This document shows positions 29,525-38,701 of a DNA stretch of 64,000 nucleotides, piece by piece (positions within the stretch are counted from its first letter, which is position 1; every line of letters starts with the position of its first letter). This stretch comes from Verrucomicrobiales bacterium (GTDB lineage Bacteria > Verrucomicrobiota > Verrucomicrobiia > Verrucomicrobiales > DEV007): positions 62,001-126,000 of the forward strand of contig PAAG01000060.1 in the NCBI GenBank assembly GCA_002698785.1. The letters run 5' to 3'. A model generated the notes under the pieces. It saw only the letters and a program-made list of their open reading frames with translations. It made no database searches and was not told where the DNA came from. A program made the translations under genes and the position numbers.

Positions 29525-30805
29525 TCAGTTTTTCCTAACATCTTCAATCACATCATTGGGAAGACCGAGTTTCCGCATTTCGTCCAGGCTTGAGACGCCT
29601 TCTTCTTCATACCAATCACGAGCCAGAGTTCGAAGACTTTCTATTCTCTTGTCAGGGTCTGATATCTGGTTTGCCCAGGCTACTGCGGCCATCGGGTCCT
29701 GACCTGAGATTGTTTCGCTGAATACCTCCAGAATCGTGTCTTTCTTCGTGCCGGTTGGCTGTTGGTTTAACCATTCGCTTGTTCCGGCCGGATCAAGATT
29801 CGTCCAATTGAAAACAATATCTCCCAACAGTTCGTTAAGATCTTCGGGGTCGGTTATCGCATTGACGGCCCACTCGACCGCGCCAGAGGGATCATGTTCG
29901 GACCAGCCGACCGCGATCCCGCTCTGGAGGTAGTAGCGATCCGTTGCACTCTCTAACGCGGCTCCCCACTCTGCGGCCGCCTGTGGATCGATCTGGGCCC
30001 AACTTTCGCCCATTTCGGCCAACACGCCGGCTCGAAGCTCTTCGGACAGCAGGGAGGTGGCCCAGTTTCCTAAGGCTTGCGGATCTGAGCCTGCCCACTG
30101 GGTTGCTACCGATGTCAGGAAATCATAGCGTATTTCTCCTTCCATCGACATCCCTGCCTGGGCTGCGCCTTCCGGGTCGACTGCACCCCAACCTTCGGCG
30201 AGGCCAAAGAGGATTCCAGCTTTGGTGTAGTCGTCGAGCTGCTCGCTCCATTCCATTGCTGCCTCCGGATCTTTTCTTCCCCATGCTTCGAGCACTTCCC
30301 ATACAGCGTCTTCTAGAATGGCGCCGGTGGTGTTTTCTAAAAACCAATTACCGGCCGCCTCTGGTTCGGCCTCGGCCCATCCGTCTGCTACATAGTATAG
30401 CGCGTCCGAGAGTTTCTCACCCTGGTATTCGTCGAGAACCCACATGGCTGCAGTCTCTCCGTCCGTTTCTCCCCAGGTGCGAAGGGCCGTGCCGAAATAC
30501 TCCTCCCGGTTGTCATGCCCGGGAATTTTCTCAGCGTTACGTACTGCATCAACCGGATCGATCAAGGTGGCATCTTCGGCAAGGCGGCCAAGTTGACGAA
30601 ACGAAATGCGAGGATCGGAAATGGATGTTCCCGACGGGAGTGCCGTGGCACCCGATCCACCTTGGGGGAGGGTGGTCACAACGACCGGTGTCGTATCAGG
30701 TTGGGCATCGTCCGGTTGGTTTGCCAACCAAAGAATTCCCATAGAAAGCCAACCAAGGAGGAGACCAGCAGTTGCTGCAACTATCGTCGGTTTTGAGAGA
30801 TTCAT
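29525..30805 (-). CDS. Membrane-anchored W-DPxAA-W repeat solenoid protein
   Basis: A 426-residue protein of unknown function. An N-terminal hydrophobic segment (VAATAGLLLGWLSMGILWLA) should anchor it in the inner membrane with the rest outside the cytoplasm. From about residue 130 onward a unit of roughly 32 residues recurs eight or nine times: a tryptophan, then (D/E)P(E/Q)(A/G)A, then another tryptophan, as in GWAEAEPEAAGNW, AWGRKDPEAAMEW, SWAQIDPQAAAEW and GWSEHDPSGAVEW. This is an acidic alpha-solenoid resembling TPR-like scaffolds; such arrays are familiar to me from Verrucomicrobia. It ends 145 nt from, and converges on, the giant gene and is separated by 182 nt from the PKS gene that reads toward it. 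No terminator is evident between them. Confidence 0.75.
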   Translation of the reverse strand: MNLSKPTIVAATAGLLLGWLSMGILWLANQPDDAQPDTTPVVVTTLPQGGSGATALPSGTSISDPRISFRQLGRLAEDATLIDPVDAVRNAEKIPGHDNREEYFGTALRTWGETDGETAAMWVLDEYQGEKLSDALYYVADGWAEAEPEAAGNWFLENTTGAILEDAVWEVLEAWGRKDPEAAMEWSEQLDDYTKAGILFGLAEGWGAVDPEGAAQAGMSMEGEIRYDFLTSVATQWAGSDPQALGNWATSLLSEELRAGVLAEMGESWAQIDPQAAAEWGAALESATDRYYLQSGIAVGWSEHDPSGAVEWAVNAITDPEDLNELLGDIVFNWTNLDPAGTSEWLNQQPTGTKKDTILEVFSETISGQDPMAAVAWANQISDPDKRIESLRTLARDWYEEEGVSSLDEMRKLGLPNDVIEDVRKN

Positions 30806-30825
30806 CGGGAAGGGGAGTTTGTATT

Positions 30826-30938
30826 GATTCGCTCAAAAACAGCGTCTCTGATATGAAGCCGAATTCAATGAAATTCAGGATTCGCTCAATCGATTTTGAC
30901 AAGAAACGCATACTGACGAAGTAGAAATGCGCACTGAC
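30826..30938 (-). promoter_or_regulatory. Direct-repeat cluster upstream of the W-DPxAA gene
   Basis: Two kinds of direct repeat lie in the 182-nt gap between the PKS gene and the start of the repeat-protein gene. GATTCGCTCAA occurs exactly at 30826-30836 and 30879-30889. CGCATACTGAC (30907-30917) and TGCGCACTGAC (30928-30938) are near-copies 21 nt apart, two helical turns. Such an arrangement could be a regulator's binding sites for the gene starting at 30805. No clear -10/-35 pair was found. Confidence 0.3.
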
Positions 30939-30987
30939 CAGTCAAGATAGGCTTGGGTTTTCAGAACCTTTCGGTGAGACCTTTGGC

Positions 30988-33900
30988 TCAGCTCTGGCTT
31001 GTTTTTGACTCTTTTTCTGGAAGTAGTTTTGAAAGCACTTCCCGCCGAAGATCGGAAATCGTAGGGTCGCTTGCGAATTCGGATTCCGAAAAACGGATGC
31101 CAAGTTTTTCGCGGCCTGCTGCCAGAAATTCCATCGCCATCAGAGAGTCGATTCCCATTTGGCTGATCGGCGTTGCCGAGTCAATTCTGTCTGCTGGTAT
31201 TGCGAGAACTTCGGATAGGAGTGCGGCGATTCGGCTTTCTACATAGGCGGCACGTTCTCCGGCTTCCATCGCCTGTATTGTGGCTTTCAGTTCACGGAAC
31301 CGCGCTTCCATTTCTTCAGTTGCCTTAGCGGAAGTAAGTCGGGAGAAGCGGTGCCAGTCCGAAATGGAAAAGCCGAGCCGATCCCACGAGTCCCAGTCTA
31401 GATCGAAGTATCCTTGCACGGGGCGACCGAGATCGAAGAGTTCTGGGAGTGCAGCGGCAACCCTCTTCGAGTCCATTTCTCTCAATCCAGCTTTTTCCAA
31501 ATGCTGAATAATTTCGGGAGAGCGGCTCGCAACTCCGGTATCACCGAGATAACCCAGCAGCAACGTCATTGCTGGCTTCCCGCATCTCTGTCTTTTCTCT
31601 GCTAGCTGTTCCAGCCATGTGTTTGCTGCGACGTAGACAGATTGGCCAGGGTTCCCTAACAAAGTTGCTACCGAAGAGAATGCTATCCATATGTCGAGCT
31701 CTGGTTCTCTTTCGAGAAAGGATTCGAGCACTCGTGCCCCTTGGACTTTGCCGGCAAACACTTTACGGATATTCTCCCTTGTGACATCGCTCAGTCGGAG
31801 GTCATCAAGTGAAAGGGCACAATGGAATATTCCAGACAGTTGCCATCCTCGATCGTGGAGTTCGTCGAAAACATCCTTCACTGAATCCCAGTCCGAGATG
31901 TCTGTGGGAGGAGCGAGAATTTCTACACCACTATTGCTGACCTTCTCTAGCCAATCACGTGCAGATGGCGCGGTTATTCCATTTCGTCCCAACAGGATGA
32001 GACGCTTGGCCCCTTCTTCGACAAGCCATTGTGCTATGGACAGTCCAAGCCCGCCTGTTCCTCCGGTGATAAGGTAGGCCCGCTCGGGATCAACCCTGGT
32101 TTTCTCTGGCTCTACGGCGACGGCAGCCGACTCACCTGCATAGCGTAGGTTGATTCTGCCGATTCTAGATCTATCCCCGAGTAGCCGGAATGCTTTCTCT
32201 GCTTCCGAAGCCGGAAGGGTTTCCGCAGGCAATGGTCGACGCTTCCCTTGAAGCGACTCAAGGCATTCCTGTAATGACTGTCGTACATCGTCCGGTCTTT
32301 CCAATAGCATTCTGTCTAGATCGATCGCGATGAAAGAGGCGTTGCGATTGAATACTTCCATCGGCAAACCTTTGTTCTCGATGATGTCTCGCTTTCCGAT
32401 TTCGATGAACCGTCCGTATGGAGCTAGGAGTTTGAAACTCGCCATTAACGCGTCGCCTGCCAGAGAATTCAGCACGACGTCAACTCCGCGTCCGGAGGTT
32501 GCGTGGCGTATTTCTTCTACAAACTCGAGAGAACTGGAGTCGAAGACGTAATCAGCACCTTGTTCGATCAGGTAGTCTCGTTTGGCTTGGCTGCTTGCTG
32601 TTGCGAGGACAACACCACCTGCTGCTTTTGCTACCTGAAGCGCTGCAAGGCCAACCCCTCCTGCGGCGGCGTGTATTAAGACTGACTCGCCCGAGCGCAA
32701 GTGGGCAGCTACGTGTAATGCGTGCCATGCTGTTACCCATGGCACGAGGCACGCACCATCTTCGAAACTGACCCCGTCTGGTAGAGGAAAAGCGAAAGCC
32801 TCTGGTGTGATGATGTGTGACGCGAAACATCCCTCTGGTGAAAAAGCCGATACACGATCGCCTACTTGAACTGACTTCACGTTGCTGCCTGCACGGATCA
32901 CTACGCCGGAGCATTCAAGCCCCAGAGTGTTCCGAAAGAATGTGCCTTCCAATGCCTGATGGGGAATTTGTCCGATCACTTTGAGGAAGTCCTTGAAGTT
33001 CAACCCTGCCACTTCCACATATATTTCGACTTCGTCAGGGCCAGGTTCGCGACGTGTGGCGTTCAAATGGTGAACGCCAGCGACTCCCGCACCACGTCGG
33101 CTCTGCATCACAAGGCGGCTGTTCGAGCCTTCCGTGATCTCGACTAATTGTTTCTCTGGAAGAGCGGTTTTTGAAGGCTCAGGTGCCCAGCTGCGAATTG
33201 ATCGTGACTTTCCTCGGAGAAGTATCTCATGGCGAGTTATGCAGCTTTGTAATTCATCTGCTATGTTGCGAAATGTCTCTTCGTCGAGAGTGGGTGGAAG
33301 ATCGATCAGGCGCAGGGGAATGGAAGGGTATTCATTTGCGACCACGGAAGAAGCGCCCCAAACTGAGGCTCCTGACAGGCGTATCTTTGAATCGTCGTCT
33401 ATTCCAAAAACTCCCGATGTGATTACCGACAAGACCGGGGGGCGTTCATTCTCTGCTGACCATAGATCGGATCGAAGCAACTCAATGAGATTCCAGAGGG
33501 ATTCTTCTCCTCCTTCATCTGATTCTGACTGTGCTACATAAATGATCTGTGCGGGGAAGGGTGATCCCGTTTTTCCCAAACAACGTCGAATTGAAACTGC
33601 GAGATCTCCTGGTGAGGTATTGCCTTTCCATTGGATGGCCGCCGTATCCTTCGGAAGGCATTGCTTCAACTTACCCGCGAAGTCTTCTTCGCTTAAGGTA
33701 GGTGGAAGGATGAGGAGGCTTCTGCCTTGTAGTTTTGATAGAGAGGGCTCTTCCTTGAGTGGGGCTTCTTCCCAGGTGGGATGATAGAGCAGGTTGTTTT
33801 CTTCTCCGGGCAGGCGGGGGATCTTTCGGAAAATTACCCCTTCAAGCTTTGCAACCGTATCTCCGTTCGCACTCCAAATGGTCGCCGCTCCTGAGATGCG

Positions 33901-36900
33901 ACTTTCGTCGATCTCCAAAACCGCTATCTCGGCAGATATGGAATCACCCGCCGGTTGGAAGAAGTGGAAGTTCCCAATCTCTGTCGGGATCCATGTTTCC
34001 TGAACGGCGTGATCGAAAGCCACTGCTGCGAATGCCTGGAAGACTGAGTCCAGTATCGCTGGGTGAATCTGGTAGCGATCTTTCGAGAGATTCTTTAATC
34101 CAGATGGTGCCACATCGACGATGACAGATGTACCTTTTCGCCAAATCTTTCGCACACCGCGAAAGCATCCACGATACTCAAGTCCCATCGACCTGAGTCT
34201 CGCGTAAAACGAGTCCACTTCGAGAGCTTCGTATCCTTCTTGCTCCAGGGTAGATGAGTCAGTTGTAACTTTGTTAGAAGGGCCGGCGAGAGGTTTTGTG
34301 ATCAGCGTGCCACTAGCATAATCGCTCCACTCGGGAGAATCACCCTCGTGACCACACGATACCGTCCACTGTCCAGAGCCGGGATCGATTCGAGTTGAGA
34401 GCCGAGGTTGGGAGTCTTCTTCCCAGACTAATAGGCGATGAAAGCGAATTCCCTGAAGGGTAGCTGCTTTTCCACCGTTCTTCTCCAAATTGATCGCTAG
34501 TCCCGCCTCTACATAGGCTGCCCCGGGCCAGACCACAGTCCTTTTTACCACGTGGTCTTCGAGATAGGGGAAATAGAGAGTATTCCATTCGGTCTCCCAC
34601 GAATTCATTGGAGTGCGAGTCGACCATTGTAAGAAGACGTGCGCGTCAGGACGGCCTCGGCTATCTTCGATCGCTTGCTCAGTGGCGCGCCAGAGGTATC
34701 TTTTCTGCCACGGATACGGGGGCAGATTGATTCGATTCCCATTAGTTGGTGACGGGAGCAGATAGCCGAGAATATCGAGGAGGCCTCTCGTTCTTTGTAT
34801 TTGAGAGACCTCAGGATCTCCTCTTCTCAGTGATGCAAGTGTCTGGACTTCGCAACTGGCGGAATCTGCAACCTCACGGATCGATCTTGCGAGCACAGGA
34901 TGAGGACCGAGTTCGAGAAAAGTTCGGAAGCCCTCGGAGAGCAACCTTCTCATCGCAGGGGCAAAACGCACTGGACGGCGCATATTGTTCCACCAGTAAC
35001 TCGCCCGGCAATGTTCTCCATCCAGGCGGTCACCGGTTACGGTCGAGAAGAGCGGTATGCTAGTCGCCTGTGGCGCCAGGAAATCAAGAGCATGGCGGAA
35101 TTCTTCTTGAATGACATCCATCGTCGAGCTGTGATAGGGAACATCGACTTCCAGTATACGCTGAAAAATGTCGTCACTTCCCAACTCCTCCGCGATGTCT
35201 TCCAAAACACTCGTATTTCCAGCAAGGGTGACTGAAGATGGGCTGTTTACCGCTGCGAGTGAAACACCCTCTATATTCGCAATACGATCAAGAATTTCAG
35301 ACTCTCCCAAACCGACAGCAAGCATGCCTCCTGTTCCCCGGAGTGTCTGTTGAAGGTGAGACCGATGGAAACTGACTGCTATCGCATCCTCAAGAGATAA
35401 CGCGCCTGACAAATAGGCAGCACTGACTTCGCCAACACTGTGGCCAATGATGGCGTCTGGAGTGATTCCCCAATCCTTCCAAATTGCAGCCAATGCGACC
35501 TGAAGGCAAAAGTTGGCGGGTTGGGAAACCTCTGGTTCAGACATTCGCGAGGAAGCCTCGTCCGCGAGCATTTCGTCACGAATTGACCAATTTGAGATCC
35601 GGCGGAAAATCTGGTCACACTCGTCGATGGTTTCTGTGAAGACGGGGTCCGTGTTATAGAGCTCTCGACCCATACCCCACCATTGTGGACCCATTCCAGT
35701 GCAAACGAATACAATAGGGCCTGAATGGATCTTCGTCCGTCCGCTCATCGAGCCTTCATCGGGTTGCCCGGCTGTGGCGAAGACGGAAAGCTTCTCTTGA
35801 GCAGTTTCTACATCGTTCGCAGGAAGCGTTAAAGAGAACCGGTGGCGTGACCGGTGAAGCATTGTAGAGTATTTCCAGTCGGTGAATTTGTCAGGATTGG
35901 CATCCAGCCAGTCACGGTGAATACCGGCCATCTCTTGCAGCGCTTCTTTGGTTTGCGCAGTGATTCTCACCATTTCCCGAAGAGGCTTCGATGAATCTAT
36001 TGTTTTGATCGGTGCCAGCGAATTCGCTTCTGGTGGCGCTTCGAGAATTACGTGAGCGTTCGTTCCGCCGTATCCGAAGGAGTTTACACCGGCCTTAAGT
36101 GGAGCATCTGATATCTGGAGTTCGGTCGTTGAAGTAGGGCAGCGAAGGCCCCTGTTTTCGTCTAACTCTGCGATGGGGTCCTCAAGGTGTAGGTGGGCAG
36201 GCAATTTTCCATGTTTCAGGCAGAGAATTGCTTTCATCATCCCGGCGACTCCGGCCGCAGCCTCCAAGTGACCAATGTTTGTTTTTACAGAGCTTACAAA
36301 TAGAGGTTTGATAGGGGTCGGGGAAAAAACAGAACGAATTGATCCAAGTTCAATTTGGTCGCCAGCAACGGTTCCGGTTCCATGCGCTTCGACGAATTGC
36401 ACCTCTCGGGGGGGCACTCCGGCAGTCGTATAAACTTCCTGCAAGAGTTGCTTTTGACTTTCGGGGTTCGGAAGAGCGATTCCAGCGGTCTTTCCGTCTT
36501 GGTTTACTCCAGTTCCCAATATGACTGCATGGATGAGGTCTCTGTCTTCTTGTGCTCGACGAAGCGGTTTGAGTAAGATTAATCCTGCTCCTTCTCCGCG
36601 GGCATATCCATCGGCGGAGCGGTCGAATGCTCGGCTACGACATCGAGGGGAAAGGAACCCACCTCGACTCATTGCTGTAGAAGAATCTGGCCCCAGGATC
36701 ACGTTGACTCCACCAGCGAGAGCCATTTCACATTCCTCATTCTGCAGGCTTCGGCAAGCTTCGTGGATAGCGACTAGGGAGGAGGAACAGGCGGTGTCGA
36801 TCGCCATGCTTGGGCCTGTCCAGTCATAGAAGTGAGAGAGGCGGTTCGCCAGCAGCGTCATCGAGAAGCTCATGGCGTCTGTGCTTTCGATACTGGGACG

Positions 36901-37326
36901 AGATTCTTTCCGGGTTCGAAAACCCATGTTATCCAAGGTGAAGCCTCCAACGAATACTCCTACGGGCCGCCGAGTGAGTCGCTCCATTTGAAAACCTGCA
37001 TCTACAAGTGCTTCGTAGGATACTTCCAGTAAGAGCCTCTGTTGTGGATCGAGGGCTTCTGCTTCTCGCGGCGAGATGGAAAAAAATTCAGGATCGAAAT
37101 CGAGTATTCGCTCAGTGAGAAAACCGCCTTCCTTCAGAAAAGTCTTGCCCGGTGGACACGGGTGCTTGGTTGCCAGAAATCGGCGAACGTCCCATCGGTC
37201 CTCCGGTACGGGGATGACAGCATCTTTTGCTGAAGCAAGTAAGTCCCAGAATGCCTCTGGAGAAGATGCTCCGCCGGGGAATCGGCAAGCCATGCCGACA
37301 ACAGCGATTTTACAAGGGGGTTCCAT
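30988..37326 (-). CDS. Reducing type I polyketide synthase, KS-AT-DH-ER-KR-ACP
   Basis: A single-module PKS of 2,112 residues. The ketosynthase (about 1-430) has DTACSSS (Cys near 179), EAHGTGT and the NIGHLEAAAG histidine motif. The acyltransferase (about 540-850) has GMGPQWWGMG and GHSVGE. The dehydratase (about 915-1190) has DHVVKRTVVWPGAAY, where the Gly of the usual HxxxGxxxxP is Arg, plus HPAILDSVFQ. The enoylreductase (about 1425-1725) has HAAAGGVGLAA. The ketoreductase (about 1748-1960) has TGGTGGLG and YVAAN. The carrier protein (about 2030-2100) has GIDSLMAM. There is no C-methyltransferase and no thioesterase. All reducing domains are present, so it could build a saturated chain, probably iteratively. 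It is the last gene of the leftward arm, 65 nt after the N-acyltransferase gene. Its role may be to make a fatty-acyl-like chain (the N-acyl group, or a precursor for the second PKS); that is inference. Confidence 0.93.
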   Translation of the reverse strand: MEPPCKIAVVGMACRFPGGASSPEAFWDLLASAKDAVIPVPEDRWDVRRFLATKHPCPPGKTFLKEGGFLTERILDFDPEFFSISPREAEALDPQQRLLLEVSYEALVDAGFQMERLTRRPVGVFVGGFTLDNMGFRTRKESRPSIESTDAMSFSMTLLANRLSHFYDWTGPSMAIDTACSSSLVAIHEACRSLQNEECEMALAGGVNVILGPDSSTAMSRGGFLSPRCRSRAFDRSADGYARGEGAGLILLKPLRRAQEDRDLIHAVILGTGVNQDGKTAGIALPNPESQKQLLQEVYTTAGVPPREVQFVEAHGTGTVAGDQIELGSIRSVFSPTPIKPLFVSSVKTNIGHLEAAAGVAGMMKAILCLKHGKLPAHLHLEDPIAELDENRGLRCPTSTTELQISDAPLKAGVNSFGYGGTNAHVILEAPPEANSLAPIKTIDSSKPLREMVRITAQTKEALQEMAGIHRDWLDANPDKFTDWKYSTMLHRSRHRFSLTLPANDVETAQEKLSVFATAGQPDEGSMSGRTKIHSGPIVFVCTGMGPQWWGMGRELYNTDPVFTETIDECDQIFRRISNWSIRDEMLADEASSRMSEPEVSQPANFCLQVALAAIWKDWGITPDAIIGHSVGEVSAAYLSGALSLEDAIAVSFHRSHLQQTLRGTGGMLAVGLGESEILDRIANIEGVSLAAVNSPSSVTLAGNTSVLEDIAEELGSDDIFQRILEVDVPYHSSTMDVIQEEFRHALDFLAPQATSIPLFSTVTGDRLDGEHCRASYWWNNMRRPVRFAPAMRRLLSEGFRTFLELGPHPVLARSIREVADSASCEVQTLASLRRGDPEVSQIQRTRGLLDILGYLLPSPTNGNRINLPPYPWQKRYLWRATEQAIEDSRGRPDAHVFLQWSTRTPMNSWETEWNTLYFPYLEDHVVKRTVVWPGAAYVEAGLAINLEKNGGKAATLQGIRFHRLLVWEEDSQPRLSTRIDPGSGQWTVSCGHEGDSPEWSDYASGTLITKPLAGPSNKVTTDSSTLEQEGYEALEVDSFYARLRSMGLEYRGCFRGVRKIWRKGTSVIVDVAPSGLKNLSKDRYQIHPAILDSVFQAFAAVAFDHAVQETWIPTEIGNFHFFQPAGDSISAEIAVLEIDESRISGAATIWSANGDTVAKLEGVIFRKIPRLPGEENNLLYHPTWEEAPLKEEPSLSKLQGRSLLILPPTLSEEDFAGKLKQCLPKDTAAIQWKGNTSPGDLAVSIRRCLGKTGSPFPAQIIYVAQSESDEGGEESLWNLIELLRSDLWSAENERPPVLSVITSGVFGIDDDSKIRLSGASVWGASSVVANEYPSIPLRLIDLPPTLDEETFRNIADELQSCITRHEILLRGKSRSIRSWAPEPSKTALPEKQLVEITEGSNSRLVMQSRRGAGVAGVHHLNATRREPGPDEVEIYVEVAGLNFKDFLKVIGQIPHQALEGTFFRNTLGLECSGVVIRAGSNVKSVQVGDRVSAFSPEGCFASHIITPEAFAFPLPDGVSFEDGACLVPWVTAWHALHVAAHLRSGESVLIHAAAGGVGLAALQVAKAAGGVVLATASSQAKRDYLIEQGADYVFDSSSLEFVEEIRHATSGRGVDVVLNSLAGDALMASFKLLAPYGRFIEIGKRDIIENKGLPMEVFNRNASFIAIDLDRMLLERPDDVRQSLQECLESLQGKRRPLPAETLPASEAEKAFRLLGDRSRIGRINLRYAGESAAVAVEPEKTRVDPERAYLITGGTGGLGLSIAQWLVEEGAKRLILLGRNGITAPSARDWLEKVSNSGVEILAPPTDISDWDSVKDVFDELHDRGWQLSGIFHCALSLDDLRLSDVTRENIRKVFAGKVQGARVLESFLEREPELDIWIAFSSVATLLGNPGQSVYVAANTWLEQLAEKRQRCGKPAMTLLLGYLGDTGVASRSPEIIQHLEKAGLREMDSKRVAAALPELFDLGRPVQGYFDLDWDSWDRLGFSISDWHRFSRLTSAKATEEMEARFRELKATIQAMEAGERAAYVESRIAALLSEVLAIPADRIDSATPISQMGIDSLMAMEFLAAGREKLGIRFSESEFASDPTISDLRREVLSKLLPEKESKTSQS

Positions 37327-37391
37327 TTACCAGATTATGAGGTTGTCAGGTTCCAGCAGCGAGAAATTTTTCTGCACTGGTCAGCAGAATC

Positions 37392-38519
37392 TCATATGAA
37401 TTTTTCATACACACGGAATGTGTGGGAGTGCTTGCCCCCGATGCTCTCGACAAGCTTCCTCGTTGCCATGTTGTCTTCCAGAATCCAAGAGAATTCTAAA
37501 GACTCGACTGAGGGAAATTCTTTCCAGTGACGGTAGAATTCCAACAAGAGCCGGATGACCGCGGGGCTGTTTCGATGTTCGGGAAGTACTCCCATGAGTA
37601 TTACGCGAGCCTGGGTGATCAGGTGACGCTCGAAAATCATCTCGTAGAGACCTTTCGGGCCGACTCGACCATTCATCTTTTGCAGGATCCCTCCCGGATC
37701 GAGTGAAGCAACAAAGAATGCGATAGGATTACCGTCTTTGGATGCCAGATATACGAGCCGTTCATCCGCAAATGGCCCCATTTCTTTCTGGATGTGTAGG
37801 AAGTCATCCGCCGTCATGGGAATTGCTCCCCAATTCTCTTCCCAAGAGCGATTGAAAATGGTCGCTATTATTTCGGCGTCGGACTGATCGTGTGGTTTCA
37901 AGGACCGAATATCGATTTCTTCCGCTGCCTTTTGGCCAAAGGCCGCAATCTTGGAATTGAGGAGCACAGGGTCTGCACAGTCAGAAGAGAAACGATAGCC
38001 GAAAAGGTCGCGGGCTTTCCGGTATCCACAGGACTCGAAAAGTTCAGCATAGTAGGGTGGGGTGTATGCCATCCCGACTCCGGGACGCAAATCATTCCCC
38101 AGGACCGTCACTCCAGCAGGGTCGTAGATCGTGAAACTGGTCGGGCCTCGGGAAAGGAAAAAGTTATTCTCGGAAAGCCAGGTTTCAGCTTTCTCAAAAA
38201 GAGATCTGGCAACATCTTGATCGTCGATAGATTCAAAAAAGCCGACAAAGCCGACACCATCTTTATGGGTTTGTCGGTGCCGTTCGTTTGCGATTGCAGC
38301 AATTCTCCCAACGGTTTCCCCATCCCGTTGGGCGATAAAATATTCAGCCTTAGATCCATACCCGTCGTTGAAAAATGTTCCGGTTTCGGGTCGAAGTTGT
38401 TTTTTTTGTTCCGATACGATCGGGGGTATCCATCCGGGGTAGTCTTGATAGACATGCCACGGAAACCGAAGGAAGGCTTTCCAATCTGCGCGCGATTCTA
38501 TTGTGGTGACCGAGATCAT
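37392..38519 (-). CDS. GNAT-type N-acyltransferase, ceramide-synthase-like candidate
   Basis: A 375-residue protein with GNAT-like halves. The N-terminal half holds VYQDYPGWIPP, then VGRIAAIANERHRQTHKDG and GFFESIDD; the C-terminal half holds LMGVLPEHRNSPAVIRLLLEFY and WILEDNMATRKLVESIGG, the pattern of the acyl-CoA-binding core and a substrate loop. This long GNAT family is widespread in bacteria. As I recall, the bacterial ceramide synthase of Caulobacter is an enzyme of GNAT type, which makes N-acylation of a sphingoid-like amine an attractive role next to an oxoamine synthase and a ketoreductase. It lies between the glycosyltransferase gene (182-nt gap) and PKS 1 (65-nt gap) on the same strand. 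The fold call is firm; the substrate is inference. It could instead acylate another amine. Confidence 0.72.
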   Translation of the reverse strand: MISVTTIESRADWKAFLRFPWHVYQDYPGWIPPIVSEQKKQLRPETGTFFNDGYGSKAEYFIAQRDGETVGRIAAIANERHRQTHKDGVGFVGFFESIDDQDVARSLFEKAETWLSENNFFLSRGPTSFTIYDPAGVTVLGNDLRPGVGMAYTPPYYAELFESCGYRKARDLFGYRFSSDCADPVLLNSKIAAFGQKAAEEIDIRSLKPHDQSDAEIIATIFNRSWEENWGAIPMTADDFLHIQKEMGPFADERLVYLASKDGNPIAFFVASLDPGGILQKMNGRVGPKGLYEMIFERHLITQARVILMGVLPEHRNSPAVIRLLLEFYRHWKEFPSVESLEFSWILEDNMATRKLVESIGGKHSHTFRVYEKFI

Positions 38520-38701
38520 AATGTATTCATAGCATTACTGCAGGAGAAACGAATCTTGTGAGTTCGCAGGTGCTCACTCATTTCGGTCTAGTCTGAAGGT
38601 TGTTTTCTCATAGAGAGCAGAGGAAAGCCCACCGATTCTTGAGCGAGGCCTTCGGCGCCGATATCTAGGCAGGGACGAATGTGTTGGAAAAATTACTTAC
38701 T

